From Lewinellaceae bacterium (lineage in GTDB: Bacteria > Bacteroidota > Bacteroidia > Chitinophagales > Saprospiraceae), in NCBI GenBank assembly GCA_024644235.1, contig JAHELJ010000009.1:1-64000 (forward strand): a DNA stretch of 64,000 bases, in the 5' to 3' direction. Shown here piece by piece: positions 17,616 to 26,532 of the stretch (the first letter of the stretch is position 1; the number at the start of each line of letters is the position of its first letter). The notes below the pieces were generated by a model that saw only the letters and a program-made list of their open reading frames with translations, did no database searches and was not told the origin of the DNA. Position numbers and translations under genes: made by a program.

Positions 17616-18252
17616 AGAGTAAACCAGCGATCATTCCAAACGCAAAGCCTCCAATGTGAGCCCACCAGGCGGTGCCCCCTGAATCGGATGTCACACTCAT
17701 GGAATTGATGCCCTGCGCAACCTGCAGGACGATCCAGATGCCTAGAAAAGCTACGGCAGTCATCGTGATCCTCCTTAGTATGATCAAGAGAAATAACATC
17801 ACCTTTACTTTCGATCTTGGAAACATGATCAGGTAAGCTCCCAGCACTCCCGAAACCGCCCCACTTGCGCCCAGGCTCGGTATATCACTGCCCAAATTAA
17901 AATATACATGTGCCAGGCTGGCAAGAATTCCGCTAGCTACGTAAAAAAGGAAGAAGGACAAATTGCCAATGGTGGCTTCAATATTATCAGCAAATACCCA
18001 TAAAAAGAGCATATTGGACAACAGATGAAACCAGCCCCCATGTAGAAACATGGAGGTTCCCAAAGTATAAAGATTCAATCCTTGTTCAATCTGTGACGGA
18101 GTTGTGCTGTATCTCAATACAAAAGCCATATGATCCTCCGGAGAAAGGCTGTACTGCCAGAGAAATACCAGAATATTCACTGCAACGAAAGTGTAGCTAA
18201 AGATAGGATATGCACCACCTCTGATCTGATCATCTCCTATGGGAAAAAACAT
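17581..18252 (-). CDS. Rhomboid-family intramembrane serine protease
   Basis: A 223-residue, about six-helix membrane protease. The conserved elements are all there: GGWFHLLSNMLFLWVFADNI (L1/TM2 with the oxyanion His and Asn), GASGAVSGVLGAYL with the catalytic Ser, and WWAHIGGFAFGM with the catalytic His. It would cleave transmembrane segments of unknown substrates. It sits 9 bases after the kdsD-like gene and is probably cotranscribed with it; its last 35 bases overlap the end of the opposing O-antigen-ligase-like gene. Confidence 0.92.
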   Translation of the reverse strand: MFFPIGDDQIRGGAYPIFSYTFVAVNILVFLWQYSLSPEDHMAFVLRYSTTPSQIEQGLNLYTLGTSMFLHGGWFHLLSNMLFLWVFADNIEATIGNLSFFLFYVASGILASLAHVYFNLGSDIPSLGASGAVSGVLGAYLIMFPRSKVKVMLFLLIILRRITMTAVAFLGIWIVLQVAQGINSMSVTSDSGGTAWWAHIGGFAFGMIAGLLFRGQARRFQLG

Positions 18253-18261
18253 TGACCTGAT

Positions 18262-19344
18262 TTAGACTAGACCCTCCTTTAGAAGATCGTGAATGTGAAC
18301 AATTCCCAAATACCTGCTGCCATCGACCACCAACAATTGACCAATACTGTTCTCCCGAATAATTTCAGCTGCTTTGATAGCTAGTTCATCGGGTGCAATA
18401 ATTTTGGGACTGGTGGTCATAATATCATCTGCTGTGACCGCACTAAATTGATCAAATCTTTCCAGCATCCTTCTCAGATCACCATCAGTAATTATACCCA
18501 CCACCTGCTCTTCCCGATTGACAACGGCAGTAGCTCCCAATCGTTTTGAGCTTATCTCAAGAATAACCTCTTTGACATTAGCATCTGGCAGAACTCTTGG
18601 TACTTCGTGTCGGGGATAAATATCACTCACCCTAAGGTAAAGTTGTTTGCCAAGAGTGCCACCCGGATGAAGCGTGGCAAAATCGGTTTTGCCGAAACCT
18701 TTTAGGTTCAGTAGACACACCGCCATAGCATCTCCTAGTGCCAACTGAGCAACGGTACTGGCAGTCGGTGCCAGGTTGTGTGGATCAGCTTCTTTTTCAA
18801 CCTTAGCTTCGATGACTACATCAGCATGTTGTGCCAGGTAAGAGTCCTCCTTCGAGACGATCGCAAGGATACTGTTACCCTTTTCACGCACCAGCGGCAC
18901 CAGTGCTTTGATTTCAGCGGTTTCACCACTTTTTGAGAGGATAAGTAAAATGTCCTCCTCTAAAAGCATGCCTATGTCCCCGTGCACAGCATCAGCAGCA
19001 TGCATAAAGAGAGCGGGGGTTCCAGTGGAGTTGAATGTGGCTACGAGCTTGTGACCGATCAAGGCACTTTTTCCGATGCCGGTCACAACGAGCCGGCCAT
19101 CTGAACCATGGATGGATTTGATGGCATCTACAAAAGAATCACCTAGTCCGGCAGCCAAGGCACTTAAAGTTCTTTCTTCAATCTGAATTGTATCACGAGC
19201 AAGCTCGATGATTTTTGCTGCATCAAGGATATCCGGTATGATTGGCCGCTTACTAATTTGTATAGGTTTGGTTGATAAAAAAAAGTTAAATTTAGTAAGA
19301 CTGGTGATGACTATTGACCCGAATAAAGAATACCCACTATTCAA
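18262..19344 (-). CDS. kdsD: KpsF/GutQ-family arabinose-5-phosphate isomerase (KdsD-like)
   Basis: Interconverts ribulose-5-P and arabinose-5-P, the first step to Kdo for lipopolysaccharide. The SIS domain (about residues 70-200) has GRLVVTGIGKSALIGHKLVA, HAADAVHGDIGML and ILSKSGETAEIKALV; two CBS domains follow (RHEVPRVLPDANVKEVILEI; MTTSPKIIAPDELAIKAAEI). At 360 residues it is about 30 longer than usual because the only ATG in frame lies upstream of a poorly conserved N-terminus; no GTG or TTG is available nearer the SIS domain, so a rarer start codon is possible. The starts of this gene and recQ are 23 bases apart on opposite strands. Confidence 0.9.
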   Translation of the reverse strand: MNSGYSLFGSIVITSLTKFNFFLSTKPIQISKRPIIPDILDAAKIIELARDTIQIEERTLSALAAGLGDSFVDAIKSIHGSDGRLVVTGIGKSALIGHKLVATFNSTGTPALFMHAADAVHGDIGMLLEEDILLILSKSGETAEIKALVPLVREKGNSILAIVSKEDSYLAQHADVVIEAKVEKEADPHNLAPTASTVAQLALGDAMAVCLLNLKGFGKTDFATLHPGGTLGKQLYLRVSDIYPRHEVPRVLPDANVKEVILEISSKRLGATAVVNREEQVVGIITDGDLRRMLERFDQFSAVTADDIMTTSPKIIAPDELAIKAAEIIRENSIGQLLVVDGSRYLGIVHIHDLLKEGLV

Positions 19345-19367
19345 GGGGATTTAGCAATAAATTTGAA

Positions 19368-21560
19368 ATGACAACCACATCGAAGCTGCATACTGCATTA
19401 CAGGAGCATTTTGGTTTCGATCAATTCAAAGGTAATCAAGAAGAGATTGTAAAGAGTGTTCTCGAGTCGTATGATACTTTCGTGATCATGCCTACTGGAG
19501 GTGGTAAGTCATTGTGCTATCAGATGCCAGCAATGATGCAACCGGGCACAGCAATCATCATTTCGCCACTGATAGCTCTCATGAAAAATCAAGTCGACGC
19601 TATTCGTGGTTACAGTCAGCTTGATGAGACTGCGCATTTTCTCAATTCATCTTTGACCAAAAACCAGGCAAAAAAGGTAAAAGCAGACATTTTATCTGGA
19701 AGTACGAAAATACTGTATGTGGCGCCTGAGACACTGACTAAGGATGAGAACATTGAGTTTTTCAAGAAAGTGAACATTTCTTTTGTGGCAGTTGATGAAG
19801 CGCACTGTATCTCGGAGTGGGGTCACGATTTCAGACCAGAGTATCGCCGGATCAGGGATATGATTGACGCGATCGATCATAAAATTCCTTTGGTAGCGCT
19901 AACGGCAACAGCTACTCCTAAGGTACAATCTGACATCATTAAGAACCTCAATATGCGTGAAGTGAAGCAGTATATCTCTTCCTTCAACAGAGATAATCTG
20001 TACTACGAGGTCAGACCTAAAGCCAGTAAAGAGCAAACGTTCAAAAACATAGTACAGTTTATCAAAGGAATGTCTGGTAAGTCCGGAATCATCTATGTGC
20101 AGGCCCGGAAAACAACAGAGGCCCTGGCGCAAGTATTGCAGGTCAACGGAATCAAAGCAGCTCCTTATCATGCCGGTTTGGAAGCATCAACTCGAAGTAA
20201 AACCCAGGATAACTTCCTGATGGAAGACATCGATGTCATCGTAGCTACCATAGCTTTTGGTATGGGCATTGACAAACCGGATGTGCGATTTGTAATTCAT
20301 TATGATATCCCCAAAAGCATAGAAAACTATTATCAAGAGACAGGACGGGCCGGACGTGATGGGCTGGAAGGGAAGTGTGTCGCCTACTATGCACCCCGGG
20401 ATATTCAAAGATTAGAAAAGTTCCTTCGAGATAAACCCATCGCAGAACGACAACTGGGAATGCAGCTGTTGATTGAAATGATGGCCTATGTAGAAACGGC
20501 TTCCTGCCGGCGCAAATTTCTCTTGCACTACTTTGGAGAAGAATTTGATGCTAAGGACTGCAATAAAATGTGTGATAATTGCAGGCACCCACGTGAAAGA
20601 ATCGACGTGACCGAGGCCATGAAAATGGCCATCCAGGCTACGGAAGATTTGAAGGAGAACTACGAAGGCAAAATACTTATAGATTATTTGCAGGGAGTCA
20701 ATAGTCAATTATTGAAAGATTTTGGCTTTTCCAAACTCGATCATTATGGAAAGGGCAAAGATCAGGATAAGGTCTTCTGGCAAAGTGTCTTCAGGCACGC
20801 CATCCTAATTGACTTGATCTATAAGGATGTGGAAACCTATGGTATCATTAAGCTCACTGATAAGGGAAGAAAATTCTTAAAAAAACCATTCAAGGTGGAG
20901 ATTGCCATAAACACTGACTTCAGTGAAATCCCAGATTTCCCTGAGGAGAACGGGAAATCTATGGCCATTGACTCTTCACTGCTAAAAATGCTCAAAGACC
21001 TAAGAAGATCGATCGCCCATCAAAAATCAGTACCGCCGTACGTAGTATTTCAGGATCCTTCTCTCGAAGATATGGCCACTTTATACCCCATTTCGATGGA
21101 CGATATGTCCCGGATCAGCGGCGTATCAAAGGGAAAAGCTGGTAGATACGGAAAGGCTTTTGTGGAACTCATCAAAACCTACGTTGATGAAAATGACATT
21201 GAAAGGCCGACAGATATCCTGGTTAAGTCGGTCGCCAACAAATCCAAAGCAAAAGTCGCTATCATTCAGGGGGTGGACCGTAAGATGCAGTTGGATGACA
21301 TTGCTAATTCTGTATCCCTATCAATGGATGAACTACTGGATGAAATGGATATTATTGTCTCTTCAGGAACAAAACTCAATATCAAGTACTACGTAGACGA
21401 TCATATTGATGAATACTCTAAAGAAGATATTTATGAGTACTTCATGGAGGCCGAGTCTGACTCAATTGAAACTGCTTATGAGGAACTTGCTGATGAAGAC
21501 ATCACCCTGGAAGAAATCAAGATCGTCCGGCTGATGTTCTTATCCGAAATGGCCAATTAA
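19368..21560 (+). CDS. recQ: ATP-dependent DNA helicase RecQ
   Basis: 3'-5' superfamily 2 helicase in recombination and replication-fork repair, 730 residues from the ATG at 19368 (an earlier in-frame codon at 19314 would add 18 unconserved residues). Motifs in order: MPTGGGKSLCYQMPA (Walker A), VAVDEAHCISEWGHDFRPEY (II plus aromatic-rich loop), ALTATATPKV (III), and YYQETGRAGRDG (VI). The zinc-binding Cys set CRRKFLLHYFGEEF ... CNKMCDNC and winged-helix RQC region follow. An HRDC domain lies near residues 540-600, and a C-terminal ~120-residue acidic extension is present, as is common in Bacteroidota RecQ. Confidence 0.96.
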   Translation: MTTTSKLHTALQEHFGFDQFKGNQEEIVKSVLESYDTFVIMPTGGGKSLCYQMPAMMQPGTAIIISPLIALMKNQVDAIRGYSQLDETAHFLNSSLTKNQAKKVKADILSGSTKILYVAPETLTKDENIEFFKKVNISFVAVDEAHCISEWGHDFRPEYRRIRDMIDAIDHKIPLVALTATATPKVQSDIIKNLNMREVKQYISSFNRDNLYYEVRPKASKEQTFKNIVQFIKGMSGKSGIIYVQARKTTEALAQVLQVNGIKAAPYHAGLEASTRSKTQDNFLMEDIDVIVATIAFGMGIDKPDVRFVIHYDIPKSIENYYQETGRAGRDGLEGKCVAYYAPRDIQRLEKFLRDKPIAERQLGMQLLIEMMAYVETASCRRKFLLHYFGEEFDAKDCNKMCDNCRHPRERIDVTEAMKMAIQATEDLKENYEGKILIDYLQGVNSQLLKDFGFSKLDHYGKGKDQDKVFWQSVFRHAILIDLIYKDVETYGIIKLTDKGRKFLKKPFKVEIAINTDFSEIPDFPEENGKSMAIDSSLLKMLKDLRRSIAHQKSVPPYVVFQDPSLEDMATLYPISMDDMSRISGVSKGKAGRYGKAFVELIKTYVDENDIERPTDILVKSVANKSKAKVAIIQGVDRKMQLDDIANSVSLSMDELLDEMDIIVSSGTKLNIKYYVDDHIDEYSKEDIYEYFMEAESDSIETAYEELADEDITLEEIKIVRLMFLSEMAN

Positions 21561-21721
21561 GCTGACAAACTTCCAGATCAGTAAAGAGGCGAGTTGCAGG
21601 CTCAATACAATTAATCATTTCTTACTGACTATCAATCACTTACATTCTGACATGTAATTTTAGTATAATTTTTGCTGTAATTCAGCGGTGGATGTGAGAA
21701 GAGACAAACGAGCAGAAAGGA

Positions 21722-22165
21722 ATGAAGAAAATCATAATTATCAACGGTCCCAACCTGAATCTCCTTGGAAAGCGGGAAATCCACATCTACGGAAACAGGT
21801 CTTTCGATGACTATTTTGAATTTCTTCAAAATAAATATTCCGGCAGGGTCAAGTTGGAATACTATCAATCCAATCACGAAGGTGCCCTGATCGATAAGAT
21901 CCACGAAGTCGGTTTTCATTTTGATGCTATCGTTTTGAACGGTGGCGCATATTCGCATACATCTCTTGCTATGGCGGATGCTTTGGCATCTATTGAAACC
22001 CCTGCGCTTGAGGTGCATATTTCAAATATTCATGCCCGGGAAGCGCTTCGAGAGGGGAGTCTGACTGCAGCCCGATCAATAGGATGCGTAACCGGGCTTG
22101 GATTAAAAGGCTATGATGCCGCAATAGATTACTTCCTCAGCGAAGATGATTCAAGTTCATTGTAG
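21722..22165 (+). CDS. aroQ: Type II 3-dehydroquinate dehydratase
   Basis: Third step of the shikimate pathway (3-dehydroquinate to 3-dehydroshikimate). The 147-residue size fits the dodecameric type II enzyme. Motifs: INGPNLNLLGKREIHIYG, including the catalytic Tyr loop; LEYYQSNHEGALIDKIH; IVLNGGAYSHTSLAMADAL; and LEVHISNIHAREALR with the catalytic His. The 161 bases between recQ and this gene hold TATAATTTTTGC (near a TAnnTTTGC box, one T too long) and no other gene. Its last 37 bases overlap the opposing gene downstream. Confidence 0.96.
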   Translation: MKKIIIINGPNLNLLGKREIHIYGNRSFDDYFEFLQNKYSGRVKLEYYQSNHEGALIDKIHEVGFHFDAIVLNGGAYSHTSLAMADALASIETPALEVHISNIHAREALREGSLTAARSIGCVTGLGLKGYDAAIDYFLSEDDSSSL

Positions 22166-22653
22166 AAAGTGAGGTCGATTAGCTTTAATCTCTTCCGATC
22201 GCCCAGTTTATGGGTTCGAAAAAAAGTGAGTTTCAGCAATTTTCCTACCAGATAAGACCCAGCGCCAATGACCACGGTAGACCAGGAGAGAGGATCACCA
22301 TAGGCCAGAGATACCAAAGTCCAAAATCCCCAGGCATAGCTAAAAGTTACTAGGCCGGCAGAGGCACCCCTAACGAAACCCGAGGCATTGCCTACCCGGA
22401 TAGCGGATATGCTATCAATGAATACTGCCCTGCTTTCAAATTGTACCAGACCCTCATCCACATATATCTGCGCAATCGCTTCCTTAAACCAATGCCGCTT
22501 GTCAGATCTCAATTTGAAAGTCATCACATCACCTTCAAAAAACTTCAATGTCTTATATGTACCTGACCTCTCAAACTGAACGGCCGGCTGGGCCCGGGAG
22601 ACATTTATACAGACTCCAATACAAAGCAGGACCCAGAAAAGCCTTTTTTTCAC
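22129..22653 (-). CDS. Uncharacterised secreted/membrane protein following rnpA
   Basis: A 174-residue protein with a signal peptide (LFWVLLCIGVCINVSRAQ) and, after a beta-rich segment (EGDVMTFKLRSDKRHWFKEA), a hydrophobic stretch near residues 95-145 that could be one or two membrane passes. The start is GTG overlapping the rnpA stop as GTGA (22650-22653), so it is coupled to rnpA. I do not recognise a named domain. The repeated pattern of FEGDVMTFKLR-type text suggests a conserved Bacteroidota family, but this is an impression. The 3' end overlaps aroQ by 37 bases. Confidence 0.72.
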   Translation of the reverse strand: MKKRLFWVLLCIGVCINVSRAQPAVQFERSGTYKTLKFFEGDVMTFKLRSDKRHWFKEAIAQIYVDEGLVQFESRAVFIDSISAIRVGNASGFVRGASAGLVTFSYAWGFWTLVSLAYGDPLSWSTVVIGAGSYLVGKLLKLTFFRTHKLGDRKRLKLIDLTFYNELESSSLRK

Positions 22654-23027
22654 TTAATAGCGTTTTGCAGATGACTCAATGATTTTCTAAGCGACCTCTC
22701 AATCTTTTCGTAAGATAGTTCCTCTTTACCCGTATAGAGAAATACCACATCAACTGGGCTCGGACATGTGTCTAAGAGAGCCGACTTGTTAAGACGGTAG
22801 GCCTCTTTCATTCTGCGTTTGATACGGTTGCGGAGTACAGCACTTTTGAATTTTCTACTGGGCACGGCGAATGCCACCTTTACAGGTATACGCCTGCCGG
22901 AATCAACAGCTTGTTCATATATTATCCTCACCGGATAATGGTGGATTGACTTACCTTCCCTGAATAGACGGCCTATAGATGTGACACTTTTTAGCCTTTC
23001 TGCCTTATTGAACTTTTGAGAACACAT
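22650..23027 (-). CDS. rnpA: Ribonuclease P protein component
   Basis: The protein subunit that helps the RNase P RNA bind precursor tRNA. 125 residues; starts with the typical FNKAERLKSVTSIGRLFREG and contains VAFAVPSRKFKSAVLRNRIK and RRMKEAYR, the conserved basic RNR motif. It follows rpmH, the ancestral gene order, but with a hairpin between them that may act as an attenuator. The RNase P RNA gene itself is not in the window. Confidence 0.95.
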   Translation of the reverse strand: MCSQKFNKAERLKSVTSIGRLFREGKSIHHYPVRIIYEQAVDSGRRIPVKVAFAVPSRKFKSAVLRNRIKRRMKEAYRLNKSALLDTCPSPVDVVFLYTGKEELSYEKIERSLRKSLSHLQNAIK

Positions 23028-23053
23028 GCATTCACTCCTGACCTCAAAATAAA

Positions 23054-23085
23054 AAAGAGGAACCGAATTGGATCAGTTCCTCTTT
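23054..23085 (-). terminator. Hairpin between rpmH and rnpA (terminator or attenuator)
   Basis: A perfect 10-base-pair stem, 23054-23063 paired with 23076-23085, with a 12-base loop. Read on the minus strand it is followed by TTTTTTATTTT-like sequence, so it can terminate transcription coming out of rpmH and leave some read-through into rnpA, giving less RnpA than L34. Confidence 0.75.
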
Positions 23086-23109
23086 ATTCTATTTCTTACC
23101 TAAGGTATT

Positions 23110-23265
23110 CTACTTCAATCTTCGCTCATCTGACACGCTCAATTTTGTTCGTCCCTTCGCTCGTCGTCGTGCCAGCACTTTACGGCCGCTCTTAGAACTC
23201 ATCCGAGCCCTAAAGCCGTGTTTATTCTTTCGTTTTCTCCGTGATGGTTGATACGTCCTTTTCAT
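23110..23265 (-). CDS. rpmH: 50S ribosomal protein L34
   Basis: A 51-residue, highly basic protein read directly from the minus strand: it begins [19 protein letters not shown], continues [20 protein letters not shown] and ends [12 protein letters not shown]. Length and sequence are diagnostic for L34. It has a very well-formed promoter 33 bases upstream and a hairpin 25 bases downstream, then rnpA. dnaA, the partner in many phyla, is not nearby; rho is upstream instead. Confidence 0.97.
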   Translation of the reverse strand: MKRTYQPSRRKRKNKHGFRARMSSKSGRKVLARRRAKGRTKLSVSDERRLK

Positions 23266-23297
23266 CTTTTCTAAACTTCGCTAGTTACTAAGGACGG

Positions 23298-23329
23298 CAA
23301 AGGTACTAGAAATTGAATAATTGCAAAAA
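23298..23329 (-). promoter_or_regulatory. Bacteroidota sigma-A-type promoter of rpmH
   Basis: On the minus strand TTTTTG (23324-23329), an 18-base spacer and TACCTTTG (23298-23305) match the phylum consensus TTTG-N19-TAnnTTTG almost perfectly. It lies just upstream of rpmH, as expected for a strongly expressed ribosomal protein gene. This is the best promoter match in the window. Confidence 0.8.
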
Positions 23330-23341
23330 TCTCCCTCTTCC

Positions 23342-24958
23342 TTATCCATTCATGGAAGCAAGAAATTCCTCATTGGTAACGGTACCGTGCATATGTTTTC
23401 GCAAGAAATCCATCGCCTCGTCGGGCTTCATATCAGCCAGATGATTCCTCAAAATGAACATTCGGGAGAGCGTGTCTTTATCTAAAAGCAGCTCTTCTCT
23501 TCGCGTACTGGATTTTGGTAAATCAATTGCTGGATACATTCGCTTATTGGCAAGGCTTCGATCCAACTGAAGCTCCATGTTACCCGTTCCCTTGAATTCC
23601 TCAAAGATTACCCCATCCATTTTTGACCCGGTGTCTATCAAGGCGGTGGCGAGGATTGTCAGGGAACCTCCGTTTTCTATATTCCTTGCAGCACCAAAGA
23701 ATTTCTTGGGTTTGTGGAGTGCGTTTGCTTCGACTCCACCAGAGAGCACTTTACCACTAGCTGGAGCTACCGTGTTATAAGCTCTCGCCAGCCTGGTGAT
23801 CGAATCCAACAATATCACCACATCGTGGCCGCACTCTACAAGGCGTTTAGCCTTTTCGAGTACGATACCGGCAACTCTCACGTGATTGTCTGCCGGCTCA
23901 TCGAATGTGGATGCAACAACTTCTGCATTCACAGATCGCCGCATATCGGTCACCTCTTCCGGACGTTCATCCACCAGAAGTACGATCATATAGCATTCAG
24001 GGTGATTTTTGGCAATCGCATTTGCAATGTCTTTCAACAAGAAGGTCTTACCCGTTTTCGGCTGGGCAACAATCAATCCGCGTTGCCCTTTTCCGATGGG
24101 GGCAAACAGGTCAATCATTCTGGTACTGTAGTCCTTGCCCGTAGTGGTAGAGACTAAACTAAATTTCTCCCTGGGGAAAAGTGGTGTCAGATAGTCGAAA
24201 GGAACTCTTTCACGAATAGCCGCAGGTTCCAAACCATTTATGAGTGAAACCCTAAGCAGGGCGAAATATTTCTCACCTTCTTTCGGTGGACGAATGGCTC
24301 CCCTAACGGTATCGCCGGTCTTCAATCCGAACAACTTGATCTGTGACGGAGATACATAGATATCATCCGGTGAAGTCAGGTAATTGTAGTCACTGGATCT
24401 CAGAAAGCCATAACCATCTGGCATCATTTCAAGAATACCTTCACCTTCAATTACACCGTCTAGTTCCACGTTAAATGCTGGCTTTGCTGGCTTGGGCTCA
24501 GGTCTGGGATCATTTCGCTGATCTCTTCTACCTTCGTGGCCCTTATTATCTCTTTGATTTTGATGTGATCGCTCACCCTGACGTCTACGCTGATCAGTGT
24601 TATTGCTAGGTTTACCTTTTTCCCGATCTCCATGCTGGCTCGATTCCGTTACCTTAGCTTCGACAACCTCTTTTGGTTTCTCTTGCTTTTCTGGTTTCGA
24701 TTCAGCCTTTGCCTCTTCTTTATCTTTTATGTCGAATTGAAACTTACTATCAGTCTCTTTTTTTCCGGCAGGTTCGGATGGGGTGGCCTTTTCACTGCTA
24801 CCGCCGTTACTATTTGGCTTAGCAAGTGCTTGTTCATCCAAGATCTTATAGATAAGTTCCTGCTTATTTAGCTTTTTGAATCCTTTCAAACCTAATTGTT
24901 CCGCAACTTCTCTGAGTTCCGGTACCAGCATGTCATTTAACTGAAGGATGTCGTACAT
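23342..24958 (-). CDS. rho: Transcription termination factor Rho with long disordered insert
   Basis: Hexameric RNA-dependent ATPase that terminates transcription. 538 residues against about 420 in E. coli. The N-terminal Rho_N/SAP segment ([19 protein letters not shown]) is followed, at about residues 50-165, by a Lys/Glu/Gln/Arg-rich low-complexity insert (for example GEREKGKP-like and [18 protein letters not shown] text) typical of Bacteroidota Rho. Then come the RNA-binding cold-shock-like domain ([19 protein letters not shown]), Walker A ([15 protein letters not shown]), Walker B ([19 protein letters not shown]) and the Q/R-loop region. Compact convergent genes without hairpins in this window fit heavy reliance on Rho; that link is inference. 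Confidence 0.96.
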   Translation of the reverse strand: MYDILQLNDMLVPELREVAEQLGLKGFKKLNKQELIYKILDEQALAKPNSNGGSSEKATPSEPAGKKETDSKFQFDIKDKEEAKAESKPEKQEKPKEVVEAKVTESSQHGDREKGKPSNNTDQRRRQGERSHQNQRDNKGHEGRRDQRNDPRPEPKPAKPAFNVELDGVIEGEGILEMMPDGYGFLRSSDYNYLTSPDDIYVSPSQIKLFGLKTGDTVRGAIRPPKEGEKYFALLRVSLINGLEPAAIRERVPFDYLTPLFPREKFSLVSTTTGKDYSTRMIDLFAPIGKGQRGLIVAQPKTGKTFLLKDIANAIAKNHPECYMIVLLVDERPEEVTDMRRSVNAEVVASTFDEPADNHVRVAGIVLEKAKRLVECGHDVVILLDSITRLARAYNTVAPASGKVLSGGVEANALHKPKKFFGAARNIENGGSLTILATALIDTGSKMDGVIFEEFKGTGNMELQLDRSLANKRMYPAIDLPKSSTRREELLLDKDTLSRMFILRNHLADMKPDEAMDFLRKHMHGTVTNEEFLASMNG

Positions 24959-24982
24959 TCTCTAAAATGTTTTGAACTGTTA

Positions 24983-24990
24983 CAAACTTA
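24983..24990 (-). promoter_or_regulatory. Candidate -7 box for rho
   Basis: TAAGTTTG on the minus strand, 25 bases before the rho ATG, matches TAnnTTTG; the -33 element is poor. It sits in the 269-base divergent rho/serS gap, which is AT-rich and otherwise shows no gene. Confidence 0.4.
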
Positions 24991-25152
24991 AATCGTAGGT
25001 GTAAATAGAAACGCTTTCTTACTTCAAAGTCAAAATCAACAAATAGGAAAATGACGAGAAATGAAAATGATGCGATTATTTGTGCTTCAAAAAGGAGCGA
25101 TTGAAATCCTTTCGGCATCGCAAAATTAAGGCTATTTTTTTATATCATGCAG

Positions 25153-25160
25153 TATATTTG
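25153..25160 (+). promoter_or_regulatory. Candidate -7 box for serS
   Basis: TATATTTG followed by C matches TAnnTTTGC, with a T-rich stretch (25133-25141) near the -33 position. This gives a 5' leader of roughly 60 bases before the ATG at 25228. No T-box-like structure is recognisable in that short leader. Confidence 0.45.
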
Positions 25161-25227
25161 CTAAAAAAGATCTTAAAAAGTTTTCATCTCATAGCATCCT
25201 ACTACATAGGATTAATCAACCTGAAGC

Positions 25228-26511
25228 ATGCTGGAAATAAATCTCTTACGATCCGACCGGAATCGTATTGTCAAGGCTTTGCAAAAAAGAAATCTTCCAA
25301 CTGAGAAGTTGGAATTGGTAGATCAGGTGGTCTCAAAAGATGATTTGCGCAAATCCTTACAGACGGAGCTGGATCAGTTACTCAACCAAGTGAATGAGGC
25401 AAGCAAGGAGATTGGAAGGATGTTTAAGGAGGGTAAACAGGATCGTGCAAATGAGCTGCGAAATATGGTAAATGAAACCAAACAACGATCGAAGCAGCTT
25501 GAAGAAGAAATGAAAGCTGTTAAGGAAGAGATCGCACAATTGCTTTTGGATATACCCAACATTCCGCATGAATCTGTGCCACCAGGCAGTAATCCGGAAG
25601 ACAATGAAATCTACAAGGATTGGACAAAGCCTTTTCCTCAACTGGATGAGAATGCTTTGCCACATTGGGAGCTTGCTGAGAAGTTTAATCTTTTCGATCT
25701 AAAACTTGGCGTGAAGCTCACTGGTTCCGGATTCCCCCTTTATCGAGGACATGGTGCCCGGTTACAAAGAGCATTAATCAACTTCTTTCTTGATCAAGCC
25801 ATTTCTGCCGGATATGAAGAGATCCTACCACCTTTGCTTGTCAATGAAGATACGGCCAGAGCAACTGGGCAGCTTCCCGACAAAGAGGGACAGATGTACA
25901 TGGCTGAGCGTGATAATCTATATCTGATTCCAACTGCAGAAGTGCCGATTACCAATATTGTTCGAGGTGAGATCATAGAGGAGGCCGCTTTGCCTCTTCG
26001 TATGGCCGGATATACCCCCTGTTTCCGTCGAGAAGCTGGGTCATACGGGGCAGACGTAAAAGGACTAAATCGCGTTCATCAGTTTGACAAAGTGGAAATT
26101 GTACAAATTTCCCACCCTGACCGATCTTATGAGACATTGGAGGAAATGCTTGGTCACGTCAGTATGCTATTAGATAAATTGGAACTCCCGTATCGCATCT
26201 TGCGTTTGTGTGGAGGAGACCTTGGCTTCACATCGGCATTGACTTTTGATTTTGAGGTGTATTCAGCAGCGCAAAGCAAGTGGTTGGAGGTTAGTTCTGT
26301 ATCGAATTTCGAAACCTATCAAAGCAACCGTTTGATGCTGCGATTTCGAAGTCAGGATCGAAAGCCCCAGTTAGCTCATACCCTCAACGGAAGTGCATTA
26401 GCCTTGGCTAGGGTGGTAGCTGCCTTACTGGAGAACAATCAAAAAGAAGACGAAATTTTAATGCCGGAGGTATTGCATAACTATACTGGTTTTTCCAGCA
26501 TAAGAATTTAA
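25228..26511 (+). CDS. serS: Seryl-tRNA synthetase
   Basis: Class II synthetase of 427 residues. The N-terminal ~110 residues form the long antiparallel coiled-coil arm that binds the tRNA variable arm (for example LDQLLNQVNEASKEIGRMFK). Core motifs: GHGARLQRALINFFLD, LYLIPTAEVPITNIVRGEI, the motif 2 loop TPCFRREAGSYGADVKGLNR, HQFDKVEIV, and motif 3 with SALALARVVAALLENNQ. Complete and normal in length. It is followed 21 bases later by a membrane metallopeptidase and then frr, probably one transcript. Confidence 0.97.
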   Translation: MLEINLLRSDRNRIVKALQKRNLPTEKLELVDQVVSKDDLRKSLQTELDQLLNQVNEASKEIGRMFKEGKQDRANELRNMVNETKQRSKQLEEEMKAVKEEIAQLLLDIPNIPHESVPPGSNPEDNEIYKDWTKPFPQLDENALPHWELAEKFNLFDLKLGVKLTGSGFPLYRGHGARLQRALINFFLDQAISAGYEEILPPLLVNEDTARATGQLPDKEGQMYMAERDNLYLIPTAEVPITNIVRGEIIEEAALPLRMAGYTPCFRREAGSYGADVKGLNRVHQFDKVEIVQISHPDRSYETLEEMLGHVSMLLDKLELPYRILRLCGGDLGFTSALTFDFEVYSAAQSKWLEVSSVSNFETYQSNRLMLRFRSQDRKPQLAHTLNGSALALARVVAALLENNQKEDEILMPEVLHNYTGFSSIRI

Positions 26512-26532
26512 ACAAAAAATAGATATTGAAGA

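Noticed and set aside
25161-25227. T-box riboswitch in the serS leader
   Set aside because: The leader is only about 60 bases and lacks a T-box motif; T-boxes are also not expected in this phylum.
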